From positions 3,564,665 through 3,628,664 of the forward strand of contig NC_014228.1 in the NCBI RefSeq assembly GCF_000252955.1: a stretch of 64,000 nt of DNA, in the 5' to 3' direction. The notes beneath the pieces were generated by a model. That model was not told where the DNA came from, searched no databases, and saw only the letters and a list, made by a program, of their open reading frames with translations. The stretch's first letter is position 1; each line of letters begins with the position of its first letter. This stretch comes from Xenorhabdus nematophila ATCC 19061 (lineage in GTDB: Bacteria; Pseudomonadota; Gammaproteobacteria; Enterobacterales; Enterobacteriaceae). The position numbers and the translations under genes were made by a program. This document shows, in pieces, positions 27,095-36,227 of this stretch.

Positions 27095-28245
27095 TGTTTG
27101 ATTTCACGACACTTAAAAGGCTGGTAATATCCAGCCTTCTTATTTTTACTGCCTCAGCCGCACGCGCTGATATTTTGCCTGATCGGCAAAAAATTGATGG
27201 CTGGTTAAATGAATTAGGCGGCAGTAACTCTTTTGATGCCCGCAAGAAAATTGATTGGGGTGTATTACCCGGCCCTTTTTACACCCCTGAAATGGGAATG
27301 GGAATCGGGGTTGCTGTGGTGGGTTTATATCGTCCTGACAGTTCAGATCATATCAGCCAGACTTCTTCGCTGGGGCTGAGTGGTTTTGGCTCTTCTACCG
27401 GCGCGTTTGGCCTGAACTTGACCAATTACAATTTTCTTGCCAATGACCAATGGCGGTTCTTTGTTTCCGGTACGGTGAATAACACGCCGACCTACTATTG
27501 GGGCAAAGGCTATAACGCGGGTAGGGATAAAGGGAATAAAGAGAAATATAACTCACAGGTATTTGATATTCGCCCCCGCCTCCTCTATCGCGTCGCTGAT
27601 GCCACTTATATGGGGTTAGGCTGGAATTTCTCTTCCGTCAATGCCAGTGATCCGGATGCCGGTGCAAAACGGTATTTCGAACAATCCGTCGGCGGGCGTT
27701 CAGTCGTCAGCTCTGGTGCAAGCGTCCACTTTAGTTACGATACCCGGGATTTCTTGCCCAATGCACAACACGGGCAGGCATTTGAGATCATTTATACCTA
27801 TTTTTCCCCGGAATTCGGGGGAGATCATCGTTTCCAGACTACGCAGTTACAATTTTCAACCTATCACCCGTTATCCGATAAGACGGTACTGGCTTTTGAT
27901 AACTATGCCCGTTTCAGTGCCGGTGATGTGCCGTGGAACCAATTATCGCTACTCGGAAATAGCCAGCGGATGCGCGGGTATTATGAAGGCCGCTATCGTG
28001 ACAACACTATCTTCACAACCCAGTTGGAACTGAGGCACAAACTTGATTGGCGTCACGGTATCGTCGGCTGGATAGGCACAGGGACATTAGGCGAATCACC
28101 GTCAAAATTGGGGTCAAAACATTGGCTTCCTTCTGTTGGTGTCGGCTACCGTTTCGAGTTTAAGCCACGTATGAATGTCCGATTAGATTTTGGCGTTGGT
28201 AAAGGCAGCACTGGGTTCTATTTTCAGGTCGGGGAAGCATTTTGA
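27094..28245 (+). CDS. BamA/TamA-family (D15-like) outer-membrane protein
   Basis: A 383-residue exported beta-barrel with a signal peptide ending near ARA-D. The barrel resembles the C-terminal domain of Omp85 proteins: FSYDTRDFLPNAQHGQ, then LSLLGNSQRMRGYYEGRYRD, matching the conserved R-G-Y/F loop that enters the barrel, and GVGYRFEFKPRMNVRLDFGVG. It ends FYFQVGEAF. No POTRA domains fit in front, so it is a short Omp85-type protein. Its partners may be its operon neighbours. Confidence 0.78.
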   Translation: MFDFTTLKRLVISSLLIFTASAARADILPDRQKIDGWLNELGGSNSFDARKKIDWGVLPGPFYTPEMGMGIGVAVVGLYRPDSSDHISQTSSLGLSGFGSSTGAFGLNLTNYNFLANDQWRFFVSGTVNNTPTYYWGKGYNAGRDKGNKEKYNSQVFDIRPRLLYRVADATYMGLGWNFSSVNASDPDAGAKRYFEQSVGGRSVVSSGASVHFSYDTRDFLPNAQHGQAFEIIYTYFSPEFGGDHRFQTTQLQFSTYHPLSDKTVLAFDNYARFSAGDVPWNQLSLLGNSQRMRGYYEGRYRDNTIFTTQLELRHKLDWRHGIVGWIGTGTLGESPSKLGSKHWLPSVGVGYRFEFKPRMNVRLDFGVGKGSTGFYFQVGEAF

Positions 28246-29375
28246 GACAATTAATGACACTGTGTCTCGGCTTCCTGCTGATGGCATGTCAAGGTAAACC
28301 AGAACCACTTAATCCCGTAGAACCCGTTCTGACCAGTGATACCCATGAACAAGCACAGGAAGAATGGACTGCATTATCACCGATTTCACCACCAGAAGGT
28401 CTAAGAGCCTGCTGTGTTTTCGGTTATAACATTAAGGCTAAATTGGGGGGTATTCCCGTCCCTTTCTATAATATCGACAATATTGTTGAAGCCGGAAAAT
28501 TGGGTGAGCATCACTACAATGACAGCGTTCTTGGCGCAAGTGCAGCGTTGTTGGGCGTCAGCGATGAAAAAATCGGCCTGCTTTATACCCATAAAGGCGG
28601 ATTTGTTGATATTTCCCATGTGAGGGATACCGCAGACTATACGCTTTTTTTATTCAGCCAGATTTATGCCCGTCTCGGTCAGAAATGGGAATTAACGCTG
28701 GATAATGAACTTGCTGCCCGTAAGATTCACTTTTTTGCCTTTACGCCGCCGGAAGATCCTGCTGAACGTTATACTTTGAGCGTCTATTTAGCCACTAAGC
28801 TCGCTTTTAAGCTTGCAGTCTGGCATGAAATTGCACAATGGTACGGTTATCAATCAGTTCCCGGATTCCCAGAAAGTGTCTCTGCTTTTTCCCCGGAAGA
28901 TCTCTATTCAAATCTGCTGGGCGCACGATTGGCGCTCACGCTGATTCTGGAAGGTCACGCTTCTTCTGTATCTCAGTTTTCGGCTGCCATAGCAAAAATC
29001 TTGCCGACCGCGTTAAGTGAACTCGGCGATTATTCCCGATCAGGCACAAAAGAGATGTTTGATAGTGTAGATGGTCTGTGGTGGAACAGTTATCAACGCA
29101 TTCCCGAAAAGTTTTTAGTGCTGCATCGAAATTATGATATCCAAGACAACCGCTATCCGTTAATGCCGTCAGGTAAAGAAAACTTTGCCTTGCGCTTAGC
29201 TTTGCCGGAATACTATCTGCATTTTTCATTGGATAAGCTCGCTGAATTCCAGCTATGGCCAACTAATGCGATGAAAAATCTCCCCGCTCCCAAGCAATAC
29301 TGGACAGCCGAAGATTTTAAAATGCTGGTGGAAAAGGCTCAGGATGAAGATGCCCGGCAATTATTAATCCACTAA
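28242..29375 (+). CDS. DUF4056-like lipoprotein
   Basis: A 377-residue lipoprotein: signal LCLGFLLMAC with the lipobox Cys at residue 16. The mature part has LRACCVFGYNIKAKLGG and NIVEAGKLGEHHYND, recognisable as DUF4056, and a WHEIAQWYGY segment whose HE.. pattern could suggest metal binding but is not a proven zincin motif. It overlaps the BamA-like gene by 4 bases, so the three genes form one operon. Function unknown. Confidence 0.75.
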   Translation: MRQLMTLCLGFLLMACQGKPEPLNPVEPVLTSDTHEQAQEEWTALSPISPPEGLRACCVFGYNIKAKLGGIPVPFYNIDNIVEAGKLGEHHYNDSVLGASAALLGVSDEKIGLLYTHKGGFVDISHVRDTADYTLFLFSQIYARLGQKWELTLDNELAARKIHFFAFTPPEDPAERYTLSVYLATKLAFKLAVWHEIAQWYGYQSVPGFPESVSAFSPEDLYSNLLGARLALTLILEGHASSVSQFSAAIAKILPTALSELGDYSRSGTKEMFDSVDGLWWNSYQRIPEKFLVLHRNYDIQDNRYPLMPSGKENFALRLALPEYYLHFSLDKLAEFQLWPTNAMKNLPAPKQYWTAEDFKMLVEKAQDEDARQLLIH

Positions 29376-29430
29376 TTATTAATTCACTAAAGCAATAATA
29401 AAGCCATTTACTTATTCATTGCAATTAAAT

Positions 29431-29464
29431 AAAGAATACGCCTTTTAATCAGGCGTATTCTTTA
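29431..29464. terminator. bidirectional terminator
   Basis: AAAGAATACGCC and GGCGTATTCTTT form a 12-bp stem around TTTTAATCA. A-rich and T-rich sides serve both the DUF4056 gene and the convergent marR-like gene. Confidence 0.8.
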
Positions 29465-29479
29465 AAACGGCAATATGAA

Positions 29480-29950
29480 TTACTTACCCAATTCCCCCAA
29501 TACCTTACGTATCGGTGTGTGCTGCTTAATCAGTTCCTGCAAGACTTCTTTCAATAACTGACTCTTGCCATTCCCCAGAGGTTCCAGCACACTTTGTTCA
29601 TGAGATTTAGCCTCAGCCAGTAATTCTTCTACCACTTCTAACCCCGTTTCAGTGAGGCGTACCAATGTAATACGGCGATCACCTCCGCCATTGGAAAAAC
29701 GCGCTACATGGCCCTGTGATTCCAGACGTTGCAAAACACGGGTGATTGTCGGTTGTTTACTGACCGTTCTTTGGGCCAAAAGGCTAATGCCGATCGGACC
29801 ACTTCCCGCCAGCGTTGATAATACTCTCCACTCCAGCACTGACAGTCCTTGCGCTTCAACAATGTCATGGAACTCAGAAGAAACCAACATCCATGCCTGA
29901 CCCAGTAAGGCAGGCAAGTAATTGTCAACAAACACTTTTGAATCTGGCAT
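29480..29950 (-). CDS. MarR-family transcriptional regulator
   Basis: A 156-residue winged-helix repressor or activator. The core has LSVLEWRVLSTLAGSGPIGISLLAQ, the recognition helix KQPTITRVLQRLESQG and the wing GGGDRRITLVRLTETG. The start MPDSKVFVDNYL at 29950 gives a normal MarR length; an in-frame ATG at 30010 would add 20 residues. Targets and ligand are unknown, and no neighbouring divergent gene points to one. Confidence 0.85.
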   Translation of the reverse strand: MPDSKVFVDNYLPALLGQAWMLVSSEFHDIVEAQGLSVLEWRVLSTLAGSGPIGISLLAQRTVSKQPTITRVLQRLESQGHVARFSNGGGDRRITLVRLTETGLEVVEELLAEAKSHEQSVLEPLGNGKSQLLKEVLQELIKQHTPIRKVLGELGK

Positions 29951-30034
29951 AAGTTGAACAACCCTTTTTATCTTAGGAAGTTTTCTGTTCCCTAATTCTA
30001 AAAGGTTCATCCATGAAAAACACGCCCATAACCG

Positions 30035-30232
30035 TTATCTCATCAATATATTCCTGATAACAGTGAGCCAACTCTCGGAACATATGTATCCAGCCCGGGC
30101 TGTTTCAATATCATGCAGGTTGTCGCAACAGTTTCAGTCATAATCTTTAAACAGAAAGACCGTGAAAAATGGCTGTTCTGGCAGGTGTTTTTTGGTTCAT
30201 TGTATTACCCGGTTAATGTATTAGCCCGGTAA
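30035..30232 (+). pseudogene. possible membrane-protein fragment, no start
   Basis: A 65-codon open frame without a usable start. It encodes protein-like sequence with two hydrophobic stretches (FNIMQVVATVSVIIF and WLFWQVFFGSLYYPVNVL) separated by KQKDREK. It looks like the C-terminal end of a small inner-membrane protein whose front part is lost. Family not recognised. It could also be chance. Confidence 0.3.
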
Positions 30233-30263
30233 TACGGAGAAGGCAAACGCAGCGCATCAGTAT

Positions 30264-30527
30264 CTAAGCAAGAAGCTTTTTCTGGCTGGTAATCAATTTC
30301 GCCCCACAGGCTGTGCACATGCCCTCCAAGGTAATTTGTCTGCCTTGGTATTTTAGAGACTCACTTCCTTCTACTATCGGGAATGTATCCTCGCATTTGG
30401 GACAAACGACTAAATCACCTTTACCGGCAACAGGAATGCCCTGATAGACATAACCATCAATGGCGGTGATCACTTTACCACCATGATCCATTGTATCATT
30501 TAACCGGATAACTGCTTTATTTGACAT
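30264..30527 (-). CDS. PAAR-domain protein (type VI secretion spike tip)
   Basis: An 87-residue protein with PAAR-type repeats (MSNKAVIRLNDTMDHGGKVI, GIPVAGKGDLVVCPKC) and two CxxC pairs (CPKC, CTAC) that may bind zinc. Such proteins cap VgrG spikes and can carry effectors. GGAGGG lies right before the ATG at 30527. No vgrG or other T6SS gene is in the window, so it is an orphan tip. A frameshifted companion gene lies just upstream. Confidence 0.85.
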   Translation of the reverse strand: MSNKAVIRLNDTMDHGGKVITAIDGYVYQGIPVAGKGDLVVCPKCEDTFPIVEGSESLKYQGRQITLEGMCTACGAKLITSQKKLLA

Positions 30528-30548
30528 ATTTACTCCCTCCACAATCGG

Positions 30549-31131
30549 CTAAAATATTGCTGATTTTATTAAAGCAATATTTTTAAATAATTTTTGGCTT
30601 CTTTTTCCATTTATTATGATAGGTGAATCAGTATCAGAATAATATTGCTTGAACATCCTTGTATTTAAGTGAGGCAAGAAAATATCCTGATCGAATTGAT
30701 GTCCTAATAAAAACATTATCAGGGTTAAAAAGGCTGAATGATTGGCATTTTCTATACCATACTGATTCGATTTTTCAACACTAAATTGGATAAATCTTTT
30801 GATATTATCTTGTTTGGCATACTGATATTTTTGTGGATTCCCAAGATGGGAGTGATTATCAAGGATTGTCTTTATCCATGAATATTGTGGATCAGTCTGA
30901 AATTCTGTCTCAAATAGAATAAGTATATCAATATAAAACTGAACAGCAAAAACCGTCGTTTTTTGCTTTTTCTACAGCGGCTGCCAGTACTGTTTTTAAT
31001 CCCTCCTTGCCCAATTTTATTTCAAGATAGGGATAGGATTCATTACAATGAACCACCAATTCATCAATATAAGCATTGAATGCATGATTTTTTAGTTTAT
31101 TACATTGTTCTTCGTTAAATTCTATGGTCAT
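30549..31131 (-). pseudogene. PAAR-associated protein gene broken by a frameshift
   Basis: Two frames join into one 193-codon protein if one base is removed from the A5 run at 30948-30952. The first part is MTIEFNEEQCNKLKNHAFNA through AAVEKAKNDGF; the second continues AVQFYIDILILFETEF, DPQYSWIKTILD and ends ALIKSAIF before TAG at 30549. The pattern (an N-terminal helix, EKA..DGF, then a Phe-rich helix and DPQY.W) resembles the helical proteins often coded beside PAAR genes in T6SS loci. It lies 21 bases upstream of the PAAR gene on the same strand. A sequencing error in the homopolymer is possible. Confidence 0.6.
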
Positions 31132-31249
31132 ATTACAGCTATCAGACAGCGCTACGCGCCATGCCCGGCGCACCCATAAAAAAGCGGCATATAATACCGC
31201 TTTAATGTATTAATGATTTTTTGTGGTGAAATTAACTGGATATTTTAAA

Positions 31250-31520
31250 CTAATTTACCAGTGGCCAATTCAATACCACCACGCTGTCATTGTAATTATT
31301 ATTGGAATCATTTTCGGCACCAATAGTTACTGTTCCCGGTTTTCCATCAAGGGTATTATAGGAGTAACGGAGTTTACAGGGTTTGCCATCCCCGATAATT
31401 TCTATACAGACTTTTCCTGTACCTGATGTATAAGCTTTGGTATAGGTTACTTTGCCGGTGAATGTATCTACCAGAAAATCGTCAATATAGACTTTTCCTG
31501 TTTGTTGATGGGTTTTAGGC
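31250..31520 (-). pseudogene. LecB-like lectin, C-terminal remnant
   Basis: A start-less frame encoding about 90 residues that match the end of the calcium-dependent LecB/PA-IIL lectin fold: GKVCIEIIGDGKPCKLRYSY, then GAENDSNNNYNDSVVVLNWP. In LecB the corresponding loop has acidic calcium ligands; here two Asp positions are Asn, and the C-terminal Gly is replaced by VN. The front part is missing: the sequence passes into an IS6-type fragment, and a MITE sits at the join. Confidence 0.65.
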
Positions 31521-31673
31521 CAGGGCGAGAGCGTGAACGTTTTTTAAGCTTGAATTGTATGTTATACAATCACATATCGAGCAAAAATAACTCATAATGG
31601 TCTTGTTAAGGCATTGATTAGTATTTTATTTACTCGATTTGATCGAAAATAAGCCTTTCATGCTCTCACCCTG
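31521..31673. mobile_element. 153-bp MITE with 10-bp target duplication
   Basis: Terminal inverted repeats CAGGGCGAGAGCGTGAACG (left) and CAGGGTGAGAGCATGAAAG (right, reverse complement) enclose 153 bp of non-coding, AT-rich DNA. The flanks carry an exact 10-bp duplication GGTTTTAGGC at 31511-31520 and 31674-31683. The ends resemble the CAGGGCAAGAGCATGAATG end of the ISAs1-type element at 47711, so that family is the likely mobiliser. Confidence 0.85.
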
Positions 31674-31683
31674 GGTTTTAGGC

Positions 31684-31789
31684 AGCCAGCGAGATTGCGC
31701 AGACTCAGGGCATAGGCCAGGTACCACCGAATACACTGAGCGATAACATCGGTGGGATAATGCAGGCGCCGGAAGGCTTTTCGGATCAA
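31684..31789 (-). pseudogene. IS6-family transposase, N-terminal fragment
   Basis: The minus strand encodes LIRKAFRRLHYPTDVIAQC followed by IRWYLAYALSLRNL, the N-terminal helices of IS6/IS26-type transposases, starting near a TTG at 31789. The rest of the gene is absent; it is joined to the lectin remnant, with the MITE between. Confidence 0.65.
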
Positions 31790-31876
31790 TGATATAGTCA
31801 GGTAACACCATAAAAAAACAGCATGTTACCCGACGATGCCTTAATGCGACAGAACATCTGATATCGACTCTTACTA

Positions 31877-31900
31877 GCAACCCCGGCAATATCGGGTTGC
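31877..31900. terminator. hairpin of unknown role
   Basis: GCAACCC and GGGTTGC form a 7-bp stem around CGGCAATATC. There is no T tract. It lies between the IS6 fragment and the Ail-like gene. Confidence 0.3.
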
Positions 31901-31994
31901 TTCAATGAATGCCACCATCACATTCTGGCATTATACGTTGGGAAGTATACCCAATAATTTAATAAAAATAGATTCCATTTTTTTAAAAAATTAT

Positions 31995-32573
31995 TTAAAA
32001 GCGATAGCCCACACCGATATTAAACCCATTAATGTTAAAACTCTTGTCATTAAATTTCTCTTCTGAACCTTCATATCCGGCATAAATGCTGAGGTATTGA
32101 ATTGGATTAACTTCAATTCCGGCACCGTAGGCAAAGTTAGTTGATTTTCTATTTTCACTTCCGTGGTAAGAAGATATTTTATCATTGATCCTTTCAGATT
32201 CATGATAAGAATAATCTACTTTAAAATGTGAAAACCCTAATAAACCATATATACTCACATAATCATTAATACGATAAGCGGGACCCACCATCAATGAATA
32301 ATACTTCACATCACCACTCCCTTTTTCAACATAATTCTCTCCAGTAGAACGGGTATGTTCACTACCTTTCATATAGGCAAGGGAACCAATAATACTGACT
32401 GGATAATCCCACTCATAACGATAATGAAGGTTAACTCCACGAATATGTTTGAAATCTTGTACCTTACTTTGGGCAAAGCCCACTGCGACAGTATGCGAAT
32501 CGGCATAAGCGAGTGCACCATACAGAAAACCGGATATAACTAACGTTGTAAAAAGTGTTTTGTTCATCACCAT
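31995..32573 (-). CDS. Ail/OmpX-family outer-membrane protein
   Basis: A 192-residue, eight-stranded barrel. A signal peptide (KTLFTTLVISGFLYGALAYA) is followed by HTVAVGFAQSKVQDFKHIRG, KYYSLMVGPAYRINDYVSIYG, and the final INGFNIGVGYRF, matching the Ail/OmpX/Lom group with a terminal Phe. These small porin-like proteins act in adhesion or serum and antimicrobial peptide resistance. AAAGG lies about 10 bases before the ATG at 32573; an ATG two codons later is possible. About 400 bases of AT-rich DNA upstream probably hold its promoter. Confidence 0.88.
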   Translation of the reverse strand: MVMNKTLFTTLVISGFLYGALAYADSHTVAVGFAQSKVQDFKHIRGVNLHYRYEWDYPVSIIGSLAYMKGSEHTRSTGENYVEKGSGDVKYYSLMVGPAYRINDYVSIYGLLGFSHFKVDYSYHESERINDKISSYHGSENRKSTNFAYGAGIEVNPIQYLSIYAGYEGSEEKFNDKSFNINGFNIGVGYRF

Positions 32574-33033
32574 TAATTACGTACCTTTAAAGTTTATTAA
32601 CCGTTTAAAGTGTAGATGGTTTCTGTAACGTAATTAGGTAAAACACTAAAAATGTGATTAATATTGGATTATTGATACAATGATCTCATCATTATTTATA
32701 GGTATATAATATAAAAGAATAAAATCAGCGGCATATTCGGGCTGATATCAATTTGATATCTATTAACATTTATTTTTGATATTGCTCTATCACATCACTA
32801 TTTTGTAAATTAGCTACAAATTTTATTCCTGTTTAATAATTTCATAATAAAAAACATGATAATACTATTTATATCTCCCTGACTAAGATAGTGACTTGAT
32901 GACAACAATCTCAAAATGGCTTCATTCACTCTTCTCTTCAATAAAGGAATTACCATACCAATCAAAACAAGCGCACCACTATTTTTGATTGTCAGTCTTA
33001 AAAGCTAATACCATTTACCCAAAGGAAATGACA
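32574..33033 (+). other. AT-rich divergent intergenic region
   Basis: About 460 bases between the divergent Ail-like gene and metY, with no gene. No MetJ-box consensus (AGACGTCT) or riboswitch fold was recognised near metY. Confidence 0.4.
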
Positions 33034-34308
33034 ATGAAATTAGAAACCTTATCTATCCATGCTGGCTATTCACCTGATCCTGAAACCAAAGCTGTTGCTG
33101 TCCCGATTTACCAAACAACCTCCTACGCTTTCGATGATTCCCAACATGGTGCTGATTTATTTGGTTTAAAAGTTGCGGGCAACATTTACACCCGCCTTAT
33201 GAATCCGACGACTGATGTGCTGGAAAAACGTGTTGCTGCCTTGGAAGGTGGAATTGGTGCGCTGGCCGTTGCTTCTGGGATGTCTGCAATTACCTATGCA
33301 ATTCAGACTATCGCCAGTGCAGGGGATAACATTATCTCCATAGCAAAATTATATGGCGGAACGCATAACTTAATGGCACACACTTTCCCGAATATCGGGA
33401 TCGAAACTCGTTTTGTCGATCATAACGATATTGCAGCCATTGAAGCGATGATTGACGAGAAAACCAAAGCTGTCTTTTGCGAATCCATTACCAATCCCAG
33501 TGGAAATATCATTGATATTCAAGCTATGGCAGATGTCGCTCACCGTCACGGTCTTCCTCTGATTGTCGATAATACCGTTGCTACGCCTTGCCTGTGTCGT
33601 CCGTTTGAACATGGTGCAGATATTATCATCCATTCTCTGACCAAATATATCGGTGGTCACGGTACTTCGATTGGTGGAATGATCGTTGATTCAGGTAAAT
33701 TTCCCTGGGCAGAGCATCAAGATCGCTTTGCAATTTTAAATACTCCGGATGAATCGTATCACGGAATCAACTATACCGACCATTTTGGTGCCGCAGCCTA
33801 TATCGCCCGCTGCCGGGTTGGGCCGCTGCGCAGCATGGGAGCGGCCCTGTCTCCTTTCAATGCCTTCTTGATTTTGCAGGGCCTTGAAACATTGACACTT
33901 CGCATGGAACGCCATACAGAAAATGCCCTGAAAATTGCGCAATATTTGGAACAACACCCTCAGGTATCATGGGTTAAATATGCGGGGTTGCCAACTCATC
34001 CAGAACATGATTTGGCTGTCCGTTATATGGGTGGAAAACCCTCGTCTGTGCTGTCCTTCGGTATAAAGGGAGGCAAAGAAGCAGGTATTCGCTTTATTGA
34101 TGCCCTGCAACTGATTGTACGTCTGGTGAATATCGGTGATGCCAAATCACTGGCTTGCCATCCGGCATCAACCACTCACAGCCAACTCAGTGATAAAGAT
34201 TTGATAGAAGCAGGTGTATCGCAGGATCTGATCCGTCTGTCTATTGGGCTTGAGCACAGCGATGATATTATTGCTGATCTCGCACAGGCATTGGATGCAG
34301 CAAAATAG
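33034..34308 (+). CDS. metY: O-acetylhomoserine sulfhydrylase
   Basis: A 424-residue PLP enzyme that makes homocysteine (or methionine) from O-acetylhomoserine and sulfide or methanethiol. It has ETLSIHAGYSPDPETKAVAV at the start, the tyrosine-containing YTRLMNPT block, and the PLP lysine in HSLTKYIGGHGTSIGG. Length and order match MetY rather than MetB or MetC. AAAGGA lies 7 bases before the ATG at 33034. It is a single gene, in addition to metC at 56 kb. Confidence 0.92.
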   Translation: MKLETLSIHAGYSPDPETKAVAVPIYQTTSYAFDDSQHGADLFGLKVAGNIYTRLMNPTTDVLEKRVAALEGGIGALAVASGMSAITYAIQTIASAGDNIISIAKLYGGTHNLMAHTFPNIGIETRFVDHNDIAAIEAMIDEKTKAVFCESITNPSGNIIDIQAMADVAHRHGLPLIVDNTVATPCLCRPFEHGADIIIHSLTKYIGGHGTSIGGMIVDSGKFPWAEHQDRFAILNTPDESYHGINYTDHFGAAAYIARCRVGPLRSMGAALSPFNAFLILQGLETLTLRMERHTENALKIAQYLEQHPQVSWVKYAGLPTHPEHDLAVRYMGGKPSSVLSFGIKGGKEAGIRFIDALQLIVRLVNIGDAKSLACHPASTTHSQLSDKDLIEAGVSQDLIRLSIGLEHSDDIIADLAQALDAAK

Positions 34309-34590
34309 ATTTATAATAACTTAATTAACAAGTTACCCAATAAATTTCAAATCGCGGCTTTGTTGGCTGCACTCACTCACCCCGGTCACATAGTTATCTA
34401 TGCTCCCGGGGATTAATGAGAGGCTCCTGCCTCTCACCAGAGGGCAGGCTTTGGCTGGCAAATTCGTTCCCGACGATATAGATAATTTTTATATTAATTA
34501 TGATGTGGTTTTTCCGATCCAGCATCAATTCTGACCCGATAATTACAAGCAGCAACATATCCATAACGACTCCCTTTCATCTTTATTTTT
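34309..34590 (+). repeat. candidate dispersed intergenic repeat downstream of metY
   Basis: At about 34327-34415 a GC-rich stretch with GGCTTTGTTGGCTGC and CACTCACCCCGGTCACATAG, followed by TCCCGGGGATTAATGAG, resembles a palindromic intergenic element common in Yersinia, Serratia and Xenorhabdus genomes. This is by recall only; no second copy is in the window. Otherwise no gene. Confidence 0.35.
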
Positions 34591-34593
34591 GAT

Positions 34594-34612
34594 TGTAATG
34601 ATAACCATTCTC
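34594..34612. promoter_or_regulatory. Fur-box-like site upstream of fecI
   Basis: TGTAATGATAACCATTCTC matches 15 of 19 positions of the Fur consensus GATAATGATAATCATTATC. It lies 46 bases before the fecI start, so Fe-Fur should repress fecIR. Confidence 0.7.
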
Positions 34613-34657
34613 ATATTAATATATTTGCGTGATAATTAACTTATGATACATTTAGCC

Positions 34658-35179
34658 ATGTCTGAGCATACTGCCACTACAGCTCCTTTTACACTTGAAT
34701 CGCTTTATGGCGCGCACCAGGGTTGGCTGAAAACATGGCTCACCCGCAAACTCCAGTCGGCTTTTGATGCTGATGATATTGTTCAGGATACGTTTCTGCG
34801 GGTAATGAGGAACGATTCGCTTGCATCCATCCGCGATCCCCGCTCCTTTTTATGCACTATTGCCAAACGGGTAATAGTTGATCTCTTCCGCCGTAATGCA
34901 CTCGAGAAAGCCTATCTTGAGATGCTGGCGCAACTGCCAGAAGCGCACGCTCCCTCCTTAGAAGTACGTGAAAGTCAGCTGGAAACCCTGCAACTGCTCG
35001 ACAAAATGCTGGATGGCCTGAGCGGTAAAACCCGCGACGCGTTTCTGCTTTCCCAGCTGGAAGGGCTAACCTATAACGACATCGCGTGCCGCCTGTCTGT
35101 TTCTGTCAGCTCGGTGAAAAAATACGTGGCCAGAGCAATGGAACACTGTCTGTTATTTCGTCTGGAGCACGGGCTTTGA
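34658..35179 (+). CDS. fecI: ECF sigma factor FecI
   Basis: A 173-residue extracytoplasmic-function sigma factor that directs transcription of the fecA operon when ferric citrate is bound outside. Region 2 shows [19 protein letters not shown] and the helix [16 protein letters not shown]; region 4 shows [30 protein letters not shown] at 34658 aligns with the known start, so the ATG five codons upstream was not used. It overlaps fecR by 4 bases. Confidence 0.94.
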   Translation: MSEHTATTAPFTLESLYGAHQGWLKTWLTRKLQSAFDADDIVQDTFLRVMRNDSLASIRDPRSFLCTIAKRVIVDLFRRNALEKAYLEMLAQLPEAHAPSLEVRESQLETLQLLDKMLDGLSGKTRDAFLLSQLEGLTYNDIACRLSVSVSSVKKYVARAMEHCLLFRLEHGL

Positions 35180-36129
35180 GCAACATACTGACCGATTCCC
35201 GCCGTCAGGCGCTTCGTGCAGCCTCTCACTGGTATGCAGTATTAAACTGCGGGCGGGTCAGCCCTCAGCAGCAGGCGCGCTGGCAGCAATGGTATGAACA
35301 GGATCAGGACAACCAGTGGGCATGGCAACAGGTGGAAATTCTGAGCAACCAATTCAGCAGCGTGCCTGACGGTGTAGCCAGCCGCACGCTCCACGATATT
35401 CAATATACTCGCCGCCACATGATGAAAGGACTGTTGCTGATACTTGGCGTCGGTAGCGGCTGGCAGCTCTGGTGTTCAGAATCGGGGGAAGGGTTACGCG
35501 CCGATTATCGCACCGCAAAAGGGGCAATAAGCCAACAGTGGCTGGAGGATGGATCGCTTCTGTCGCTCAATACGCAAAGTGCGGTGGATGTGCGTTTCGA
35601 TGCCCACCAGCGCGCCATTAAACTTTGGTACGGCGAAATTGCCATTACGACTGCCAGAGATCCACAACAGCGCCCGTTTCGCGTTTTCACCCGTCAGGGG
35701 CAGCTTACCGCACTGGGCACCGAATTCACCGTTCGTCAGCAGGATGACAACACTCTGCTCGCGGTACAGCAGAATGCGGTAAAAGTTGTGCTGACCAGCG
35801 ATCCAACGCAAAGACGCATTGTCCGGCAGGGTGAAAAATTGCATTTCAATGCGGTAAAGTTTGGCGAGATTGCATCGCTGGATGATGAAGCCAACGCTTG
35901 GACTCAGGGCATACTCAGCTTTAGCAATAAACCGCTTGGTGAGGTAATTACCACGCTAGCACGCTATCGTAACGGCATACTGCGCTGTGATCCGGCTGTT
36001 GCCGGACTTCGCCTGAGCGGAACCTTTCCATTGAAAAATACCGATACGGTGCTGAATGTGATCGCCAGAACTCTACCCATTAAAATTCAGTCAGTTACCC
36101 GATATTGGGTCAACATCATTCCAGCGTAA
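35176..36129 (+). CDS. fecR: transmembrane signal transducer FecR
   Basis: A 317-residue anti-sigma/activator protein. The cytoplasmic N-terminus ([39 protein letters not shown]) binds FecI; a membrane segment ([18 protein letters not shown]) follows; the periplasmic FecR domain has [10 protein letters not shown] and [15 protein letters not shown] and senses FecA. The start is a TTG at 35176 that overlaps the fecI stop (TTGA), with GGAG upstream, giving the family's N-terminal LTDSRRQAL. Confidence 0.93.
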   Translation: MSNILTDSRRQALRAASHWYAVLNCGRVSPQQQARWQQWYEQDQDNQWAWQQVEILSNQFSSVPDGVASRTLHDIQYTRRHMMKGLLLILGVGSGWQLWCSESGEGLRADYRTAKGAISQQWLEDGSLLSLNTQSAVDVRFDAHQRAIKLWYGEIAITTARDPQQRPFRVFTRQGQLTALGTEFTVRQQDDNTLLAVQQNAVKVVLTSDPTQRRIVRQGEKLHFNAVKFGEIASLDDEANAWTQGILSFSNKPLGEVITTLARYRNGILRCDPAVAGLRLSGTFPLKNTDTVLNVIARTLPIKIQSVTRYWVNIIPA

Positions 36130-36227
36130 GTAAAAAAAATAAAAATAATCTTCATTTCGATTGTCCCTTTTCCCCGCTCATTCGACTTCATACATGGATA
36201 CAACAAAAAAATGATGATGGAGACGGT

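Noticed and set aside
32574..33033. MetJ box or SAM riboswitch before metY
   Set aside because: No AGACGTCT-like tandem sites or riboswitch fold could be recognised.
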